Assembly (NCBI GenBank): GCA_964019055.1
Contig: OZ025220.1
Location: 10,358,098-10,422,097, forward strand
DNA from: Anthopleura xanthogrammica
Taxonomy: Eukaryota; Cnidaria; Anthozoa; Actiniaria; Actiniidae
Direction of reading: 5' to 3'
DNA length: 64,000 bases
Shown: in pieces, positions 58,201 to 64,000 of the stretch
Layout of the letters: every line of letters begins with the position of its first letter
Position numbering within the stretch: position 1 is the first letter of the stretch
The notes under the pieces: model-generated
Told to the model about the DNA's origin: nothing
Databases searched by the model: none
The model's input: the letters and a program-made list of their open reading frames with translations, nothing else
Position numbers and translations under genes: made by a program

Positions 58201-61200
58201 GACAATACAGGTTTATATAGACCCGTAGGCGGCTTTCTCCCGATCAAACTTATAGGAGAATTGCGATAACTATGTATCATATTGCACTGTTGTCTAATGT
58301 GTTGCACTTTCCACTTGCACCAGCTGCACAATCCCCATCAAGTACACCAAACCAAACCAAACAAACCTATAAACAAAAGCCAGCAACCACAAGTGAACCA
58401 GCAGAGTCCAGCTCTTGTATCGATTCACAAGTGCGCCTGTCACGTGGTATGTTAGTGATCATAAACTACGCAAACCATCCAAGTTGTTTAAGTGGTTTTC
58501 TTCATTATGACATTCATAGCCACCATGTTGGAGGTTCTTAGGTTTTCAGTACCACCAACATGGCCGCCACTGTAACTTTTATATCCCTAAGAGTGATTAG
58601 AAATAAGCAATTGCTGTCTTTCCTTATAACTTTCTCTGCTCTTTTACATCACTGTCTTCAAAACCATTATTATTGTCATTGGTGGTCTTATTTCTCCATC
58701 ATCGTCAATGTTACATTTTTCATTATGATTTTCATCATTTGTGTTGTACATTGTGTTCATTTTGTTAATTTTTCATCCAAAGAGCAAGTCTTAAGTGAAA
58801 CAGACTCAGATTCTGATAATGACTTGGTCATGTTTGGTAAGACAGCAGCAAAAAAAGAGACTACAGAGTCGAAACAAAACACACAACAAAAATGCCACCA
58901 AGAAAAGAAAACCAAGAAAAGTGCTTTGACCAATGAAGGAGCAGGAAGTTCCTCGACCAATGAGAAGCCATTGATTGCTTTATCCAATGAAATTGCAGGA
59001 ATTTCTTTGACCAATGAGAAGCCATCAATTGCTTCATCCAATGAAATTGTAGGAAGTTCTTTGACCAATGAGAAGCCATTGATTGTTTTATCCAATGAAA
59101 TAGCAGAAAGTTCCTTGACCAATGAGAAGCCATCGATTGTTTCAAGCAATAAAATCACATCAAAATCTAAAGGTGAATTAGCCAATAAGAACACACCAAC
59201 TTTACCATTAGCCAATGAAAATCCGTATATTGGATTAACGAGAAACAGATTCTTCAGCGGAATTGAGTGGTCAAAAACAGATAACAATGCATCAGAAAAG
59301 AAAACCGAGGAAAGCAGAATCCTTGAGAATAATCTTAAAAAAGACAAAAAAGAAATTTCACAAGCCAAGACTGATGGGAATTTAAAGCTGGACCAAAAGA
59401 CTCTATCTCTCACAGACAATATGTCATGTGATCAGTCCTGTGACCAGATGACGTTACCTGATTATGCAACAACACATGACTCTACCATATCAACCGACCA
59501 TATGGTAACACATGACCTTGTCGCAATGCATGACCATTCCACATCACATGATTTTACCTTATCTCATAACCAAGCTGTATCAAGCAATGATGTAACAGCT
59601 GGAAAAGAAAAACCTAAAAAGGGGACACCCAAGAAAGCCAATCAACATGAAGACAATAAGCATAGAAAACATGACAAAGAAGTGCAAGAAAGTATTCGAG
59701 TAACGAAGAGTGGTATGTCAAGAAATGTAATGACACAACACACGCGTTTCGTTCCCTCTTCATTCGTGCGTTTTTCTTTCTCCTTTTTCTCATCTGTTTT
59801 CTTGTTTGCTACTGGTGCTGACAGATAGCATAAAGACAAACTTTTACATCTCTGATGTCTTCGTTCCATTAACTATTTTGTCATCTGCCAATAATAATGC
59901 TGGTTTCAACCTCAACTATTAATGCACAATTTATGAAACTTTAAAAGCTCTTAATTTTAGATCAATCTTAATTTATACTTTAATACTTTATTTATATTAT
60001 CTTATTCCTAATGAAGGTCTTGCCTGAAAAGTAAACATTTTATTATAATCAATTAATCATTAGTTTGTTATTAAATCATTAATTAATTCCAGGGAAAGAA
60101 ATGAACAACAGGGTTATAGTATACATAACAAGGGGTTTCTAACATGAGCATCTTCCTTCCTTCCTTGCTTCCTTATTTCTTGCTCCCTTTCTTCTCTCCT
60201 TGCTTCCTTTCTTCCTTGCTTCCTTCCCTCCTTGTTTCCTTCCCTACTTGCTTGCTTGCTTACTTCCTTCCCTCGCTTCCTTTCTTCCTTGCTTCCTTCC
60301 CTTCTTGCTTCCTTGCTTCCTTCCCTCCTTGCTTCCTTTCTTCCTTGCTTCCTTCCCTCCTTTCTTCCTTGCTTCCTTCCTTGCTTCCTTCCTTTCTTCC
60401 TTGCTTCCTTCTATCTTCCCTTTTTCCCATCTTTCTTCCATTTTTTCATTTTCCCAACCATCCCTTTTCTTAATATGGTTGTGAAACTTCATTTCTGTTC
60501 CTTTTTTCAGGATTAACCAAAAATATCAACCCTCAGAGGACGATAGCAGAGGTCTCCGAAGAAAGTGACAACCAACTTCGAACATCAACCAATCGATCAC
60601 GAGGGAAAACAAGCTCTTACCAAACACCAAAGTCTTCCAAATCCTCTGACAGGAGAAGAGAAAAGAGCAGACATGAGATTATAGACAGTGATGATGATGA
60701 TGACGATGATGGGTTAGTTGTTTCACATGCTAAAGACAGATCATCGTCTTCTGGTATTTATGGGAAGTCCTTAGCAGGCAAAACAAGCGCAAGAGATTCA
60801 TCCATCAAGAGCAAGACTCAGACCTCAGGAAAAATGAGAAGAACTTCAAGCAGGGATCTTGATGACTCTGATGAAGAAAGTGATGATGATGCTGTTGTTA
60901 TTGAATCGAGAAAACGAACAGACAGCAAGCAAAGAGATACTGTTAGCCCAAGATCTAGCTTCAGCAAAAGTAAGGGTAAGTAACATTCTATATGTGAAGT
61001 TTCGTACAAGGGTACAGTGACTTTATTTTATTCTTGGGATGCATGTTATACCATAGCTGCCATGTTGGTTGACAACAACAAAGCATTCCTCATGAGAGAA
61101 TAGAAGATGAGAAGCTATGGGGGAAGATAGACAATTGCTGGACGGCTCTCCTAATTGCGTGTTTGTAGTATTAAATATGAAATATTTTCTATTCGGCTGA

Positions 61201-62513
61201 GCGTAGCGAAAGAGAAAAGAAAGAAAAGTCTGGCAGAAGAGACTAGCTTGGCAGGAGCTTGGAAAAAAAATCCATATTATATCAAAATGCATGTGTCATA
61301 TGAACCCAGTAAAGTGACCATCACCACACGAGTCTCCCTATAGCTTAGTGGTAAAGCATCCAATCAGTATCAGGAAGGTCACGGGTTCGATTCCTGTCAG
61401 GTGGACTTGGATATTTTTCTGAGCTCCTACACAAGCCAATTGTTTTCTGAATAACTTTTCTACCATTCCTCATTAACTTAACTTGTCAGATCAATCAACA
61501 TGGCGGCTGTTTCATTGTTATCTATATCTCAAGGGATTTTGAGTCATGTGGTTGCACTCCAAGAATTTCTAGGTGGCGAATAATGACATAATTTATTTTG
61601 ATAAATTGTCATTTGAAATGCCAACCAGAATTCCGACAAGGAGTAGGGGGTCATGGGTGGGTGGGGGATGCAAAGCAGCAAAGTCTTGCAGCTCATAATA
61701 TTATTATCTGTTTGTTTTACAAAAGCATCATCTTCAAAGAGAGAATCACTGGTTGATAGTCTCCTCAGCCCTAAACGAAGCCTGCGCACATCTGAAGATA
61801 TAAGAACAACAGGGAGACACTTGGCTAAAGATGATGATGATGATGATGACGATGATGATGATGATGACATAGTTGTTGGGTCATGGAGAAGAAAACTGTC
61901 AAAAGAAGAAAGTTCACCAAAGAAAGATTCTTGTAAGTTAATTCATGCAAATCTCATTCCCCCTCATCCTATTTCCATTCCTCCTATTTCCATTCCTCCT
62001 ATTTCCATTCCTCCTATTTCCATTCCTCCTATTTCCAAACAGAAAATAAAAAAGTTTTTTCCATTTTTAGTGTCAAATCTTTGGTCAGATTCCTCGAAAA
62101 AAAAGAAAAAGGTAACTCTAATGGTGTATTGTGGTCTAGTTTGGGTTATGGCCATGTCTCTATCATACTCTAGCTAGACCATAATGCAACATTCTAATAT
62201 TTTCTCTCATTTTTGTTTAGTTTGTCAGGTTTTAAGTTTGGGTACCTAGAACAGCTATTGGGTATCTTCCTTGTACCCTAGCTAGACCATAATGCAGCAT
62301 TCTAATTATTTTTCTCTAGATTTGTCAGGTTTTGGGTTTGGGTACAAACAGCTATTGGGTATTGGGTATTTTTGTACCCCAGCTAGACCATAATGCAACA
62401 TTCTAATCTATTTCTCTCTTTTTTTCCAGAGTTCGTCAAGTTTTGGGTTTGGTTCTTTTGAGAAGTTTTCCTCATCCAGCAAACGCAACTCTGGTCTTGA
62501 TGAATTATTCTAA
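45255..62513 (+). CDS. IQCE: IQ domain-containing protein E (IQCE) with enlarged C-terminal tail, 1378 aa
   Basis: Thirty exons (starts 45255, 45610, 46231, 46402, 46850, 47414, 48025, 48381, 49525, 49957, 50424, 50898, 51672, 52047, 52384, 52892, 53114, 53521, 53991, 54565, 55200, 55311, 55843, 57237, 58324, 58783, 60511, 61726, 62071, 62430; stop 62511-62513), total 4137 nt. IQCE is a cilium-base protein that, with EFCAB7, anchors the EVC-EVC2 complex for Hedgehog signalling. IQCE hallmarks: RNLWLTSMKNGAG, YYDEIIELKK, the coiled coil INSLKEDNNLLSTKLHRVEEEN, TDIEELRIQSETYYQEVQR, and DYADMSRAQLLHTIHELE. IQ motifs follow: AAKVLQKQWRSYQ, AAKTLQREWKKH, ITDIQAAFRGHLARKDR and IISVQSAMRGHMTRSR. The human protein (about 695 aa) ends soon after one SDDIVI motif; here about 650 further residues follow, with six such acidic/hydrophobic motifs. 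Exon 26 (930 nt) contains an 18-aa coding repeat. Start and exons 1-4 are less certain than the rest. Confidence 0.9.
46480..46760. repeat. dispersed element with CATAACATTGAAATGGCTTCC
   Basis: Two internal copies of ACAACATGCCRTAACATTGA, then ATACAATATGGCTACAG and CCACTCATACAAAAATCACTC; same family as 27360-27720. In IQCE intron 4. Confidence 0.6.
47094..47380 (+). mobile_element. SINE with the common core and a third tail type
   Basis: Head with TTCACCACTATGGTTCCAAA, GGTTTGAGCCCTGCAGAC; core GTTCTCTCCTGTGCTACAAG and CCAGTTTCCTCCC; tail GTGTGAAAGTGCTAGAATGA followed by T-rich repeats. In IQCE intron 5. Confidence 0.6.
47560..47712. mobile_element. foldback MITE, CCCATTTCAGACCATGTG family
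   Basis: CCCATTTCAAACCATGTGTC and GGCATGTGGTCTGAATTAGG flank TTTGAGTTGTATCCATATTC and CAACCGTTAAACAAAG. In IQCE intron 6. Confidence 0.8.
47812..47973 (+). mobile_element. hAT-like MITE (162 bp)
   Basis: CAGGGCTCGAAATAG...CTATTTCAAGCCCTG with 6-bp direct flank ATGTTT on both sides (47806-47811 and 47974-47979). In IQCE intron 6, next to the foldback element above. Confidence 0.9.
48478..49445 (+). repeat. higher-order (CAT)n array, nearly 1 kb
   Basis: CAT repeats interrupted at regular intervals by CACAGTCACTATCATCATACTA, giving a 45-60 bp higher-order unit repeated about 17 times. The open frame through it (starting at the end of IQCE exon 8) is intron read-through. Confidence 0.95.
51160..51590. 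repeat. dimeric dispersed element, second copy
   Basis: Two units with ATCCAGTNANNCGAAGTCCA, CATGCACGGTTC(C/A)GGATT and GGTTGGGCATGTTT, collinear with 18417-18800. In IQCE intron 12. Confidence 0.65.
52140..52345 (+). repeat. (CAT)n-rich array
   Basis: Degenerate CATCATCAT with ATCATGACTC and AACATC interruptions in IQCE intron 14. Similar arrays occur at 53258-53455 (intron 17) and 54795-55165 (intron 20); the complementary (TGA)n lies at 54141-54555 (intron 19). Confidence 0.9.
53735..53972 (+). mobile_element. tRNA-derived SINE, type B tail, nearly full length
   Basis: Head TCTTGGGTTTGATTCCTGGA (B box), core TTCCAGGTTTTTTTCCTGGG and TTTCCTCCCTACTC, tail ATCTGTGGGTTAGCCATGCC...GAGTTGGTTTCAGGGTTCGA, interrupted by a C20 run. 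This copy shows a single tail unit and therefore the presumed pre-expansion state. In IQCE intron 18. Confidence 0.75.
56166..56336 (+). repeat. 31-bp tandem repeat, five to six copies
   Basis: Unit GGTGAGTGTAGTCTTGAGAA followed by AGACTGTTGTT; each unit contains the inverted pair AGTCTTGAGAAAGACT. In IQCE intron 23. Confidence 0.95.
56755..57180 (+). repeat. tandem repeat, about 83-bp unit, five copies
   Basis: Units contain CATGTCCCACTTCTGACACC, GTAGATCAATATGGACTAAC and CCATGCACCAACACAAC. It ends 60 bp before the acceptor of IQCE exon 24. The open frame across it is incidental. Confidence 0.95.
57527..57770 (-). mobile_element. tRNA-derived SINE, type A tail, full length
   Basis: On the minus strand: ACCTTTCACCACCGTGGTCA, GGGTTTGATCCCCGAACTCA, core TTGGTTCTCTCCTGTGCTTC, GGTTTTCCTCCTTCCACG, tail CACTGGCTATTAAGTGCTAC. 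In IQCE intron 24. Confidence 0.8.
57985..58165. mobile_element. foldback element
   Basis: ACTTATTGCGATTTTGAG at the left and CTCAAAATCGCAATGAGT at the right; inner pair GAGAAAATATATTCC and GGAATATATTTTCTT. In IQCE intron 24. Confidence 0.8.
60144..60430 (+). repeat. (CCTT)n pyrimidine array
   Basis: Degenerate CTTCCTTGCTTCCTTCC tract in IQCE intron 26; frames on both strands are artefacts. Confidence 0.95.
61332..61406 (+). pseudogene. tRNA-like sequence (SINE head or tRNA pseudogene)
   Basis: Perfect A box TAGCTTAGTGG and B box GGTTCGATTCC at normal spacing, with good D and T stems. The anticodon stem (TCCAA/CAGGA) and acceptor stem contain two mismatches each. The loop would read AGT (Thr). 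A functional tRNA is unlikely. In IQCE intron 27. Confidence 0.65.
61960..62040 (+). repeat. 15-bp tandem repeat (ATTCCTCCTATTTCC)n
   Basis: Five copies in IQCE intron 28, 30 bp before the small exon 29. Confidence 0.95.
62112..62429 (+). repeat. triplicated segment including copies of the terminal-exon acceptor
   Basis: IQCE intron 29 contains two near-copies, at 62213-62240 and 62315-62345, of the acceptor and first 20 bases of the last exon (TTT...AG, then TTTGTCAGGTTTTGGGTTTG). Each is preceded by CTAGACCATAATGCARCATTC. The real acceptor at 62428-62429 is the third copy. Confidence 0.8.
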
Positions 62514-64000
62514 TCTCATACACTAGTACCCAGACTCTGTGCACACATACACCACAGGTAGCCTATATCTAGATAAAACAAAATGTATTTTCTATGATTT
62601 TCAAAGGTTACTTGGATCCTGTCCCAGTTCTTGGCCTTACATAGTATGAGAAAAGACTGAAGTCTTGTCTCGTACTAAAAAATATTTATTCGGAAGGCTG
62701 AACTTAAAATAATCTACATTACATAACTGGTATTTATGTAATAACTATTTAGTATTTATTAATAATAATATGTATTAAAATAACTCCTTAAAGGAAAGTA
62801 TCAACCGAACTCTTCTTATTAATAGAGTTGTCACGTGACTATAAGCCGCCATGTTGAACGATCCATTCTCTTCCAACTTTTTATTTGATTTTAAATCTTT
62901 GATGTTTGCTTAAGTTTTCTGGCTTAGTGTTCACTCTTCCGATCTTTTCAGTTTTGTTTTGTTTTCCGCGATTTCCACGGTCACGTGACCGGAAGTAGCT
63001 GACAGCATGGTAACGTCACATGGTGCTAGACAGCACGATTCTGCATGGTTTGTTACTCAATCCGTCCAAAGATCTTTGCAGATCTCGAAATGATCTCGTG
63101 ACCGAATCTTAGCGAACTAATCCTACTAAAAATCATTGAAGCAGTCATATCAGGATTATATTATCCGTCGAGAAGAACCGCACTCTATTTCTTGTACACG
63201 TAATTTATCATCTAAAATATAACGAGCCAGTACGGACGAGTTGAAGGACGATTACGCTGATTTTGACATTTCTTTTACAAAAAATGAATAAAAAAAAAGT
63301 GGCACGGAAATCCTGTTTTAAAAACTTGAATTTCGCGTAGTAAGAAATCATTCATGATTAGACATCACGTTTTATACCATTCGTTGTCCATTCATTTCAG
63401 CATCGATAATCCAACTAGCCAGGGGCTACTTATCATCAACATCACGTCTCGTGACAGTATAATGAAAAATAAAAAATTTATATCCACAACAGTTGCCGTC
63501 TATACAAACTGATCTGATCTGATATATTGTCTGATAAGTATCACACGCGAAAGCTCTAGAAATATAAGCCTCTGTTATGTCAAGGTAAGGCTATTTTTAG
63601 CCTATGACGTATCAGTATATGGATACGTGATCCGTAGCACAAAGGAGTAGACTGGTAATTATGACGTCAAAATGTTTGGGCTAGTGACGTAATAATTGAA
63701 GTTGATATGCCTAGCTTCATAAATACGATATCATGTGAGAATGCAGGCATTTTAAGTGGTTTTGCTGTGTCGTGCACGTTATTGGCAAGAAAGTACAAAA
63801 GTGAAGAGAAATAAGCCCCAAAGGCTTGAAGGATTTATTCAAATCATAGTCTCAGGAAAATCGTGAAGAGAAGTGAAAATTTTATCTGAGGAGAGCTATA
63901 AAACGCTACATCCATTCCTAAAGGTAAGTAAGATCTTTGATTTGCTTTGTTTTCTTATGATTTTAACTCAACAAAGATATTTTGAAGGGCTTCGTGGCAA
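62514..64000. other. downstream of IQCE; possible non-coding first exon of the next gene ending at 63923
   Basis: 62514-63700 shows no coding exon. At 63700-63923 a GC-richer stretch ends with a strong donor (CTAAAG|GTAAGT at 63924), which would fit a 5'-UTR exon of a + strand gene outside the window. This is only a guess. Confidence 0.3.

Noticed and set aside
58757..59419. 220-codon minus-strand frame
   Set aside because: Antisense shadow of IQCE exon 26, whose repeats keep the opposite strand open.
61332..61406. Functional tRNA-Thr
   Set aside because: A and B boxes are intact but the acceptor and anticodon stems are mispaired; better explained as SINE head or pseudogene.

Overview
The window is animal nuclear DNA. 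It is AT-rich and dense in introns, with GT-AG introns (plus one probable GC-AG), many short dispersed repeats, LINE fragments, foldback elements and long (ATC)n microsatellites. Gene content (USP8, IQCE, HINT, isochorismatase-domain protein, both creatine-synthesis enzymes) points to an early-branching metazoan. I favour an anthozoan cnidarian, but this rests on general impression and not on a search. I built gene models by hand from reading frame, splice sites and intron phase. In every complete model the summed exon length divides by three.

Layout from left to right. The last two exons of a PQQ-type beta-propeller gene (AASDH-like, + strand) have a tRNA-His(GUG) in their intron. Next is a five-exon minus-strand gene for a repetitive coiled-coil protein in which each exon is one repeat. 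About 390 bp away and head-to-head lies a nine-exon + strand gene for a JmjC oxygenase with a signal peptide and a C-terminal REEL (ER-retention type). Then come two + strand genes in tandem, glycine amidinotransferase (AGAT/GATM) and guanidinoacetate N-methyltransferase (GAMT), which are the two consecutive steps of creatine synthesis. A 16-exon minus-strand USP8 gene ends tail-to-tail against GAMT. Next are two small minus-strand genes, an ISOC-type isochorismatase-fold protein and a HINT-type histidine-triad hydrolase. A + strand TenA/thiaminase-II-like gene diverges from HINT, and its first coding exon is split by a TIR element. The right third is a 30-exon + strand IQCE gene whose C-terminal tail is greatly enlarged.

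Several products are known or predicted mitochondrial proteins of small-molecule metabolism (AGAT, HINT2-like, ISOC-like, TenA-like). USP8 and IQCE act in endosomal sorting and at the cilium base. I see no operon-type organisation; the AGAT-GAMT neighbourhood is the only clear pathway cluster.

The non-coding part is dominated by mobile elements. There is a tRNA-derived SINE with two alternative tails, one of which has expanded into 50-57 bp minisatellites. There is a 160-bp hAT-like MITE with 5-6 bp target duplications, several foldback families, two LINE 3' fragments, and an element of about 450 bp with G-run termini inside the TenA exon. The main candidates for novelty are the creatine gene pair, the ER-type JmjC protein, the exon-per-repeat coiled-coil gene, the interrupted animal TenA gene and the six-fold acidic/hydrophobic motif in the IQCE tail.
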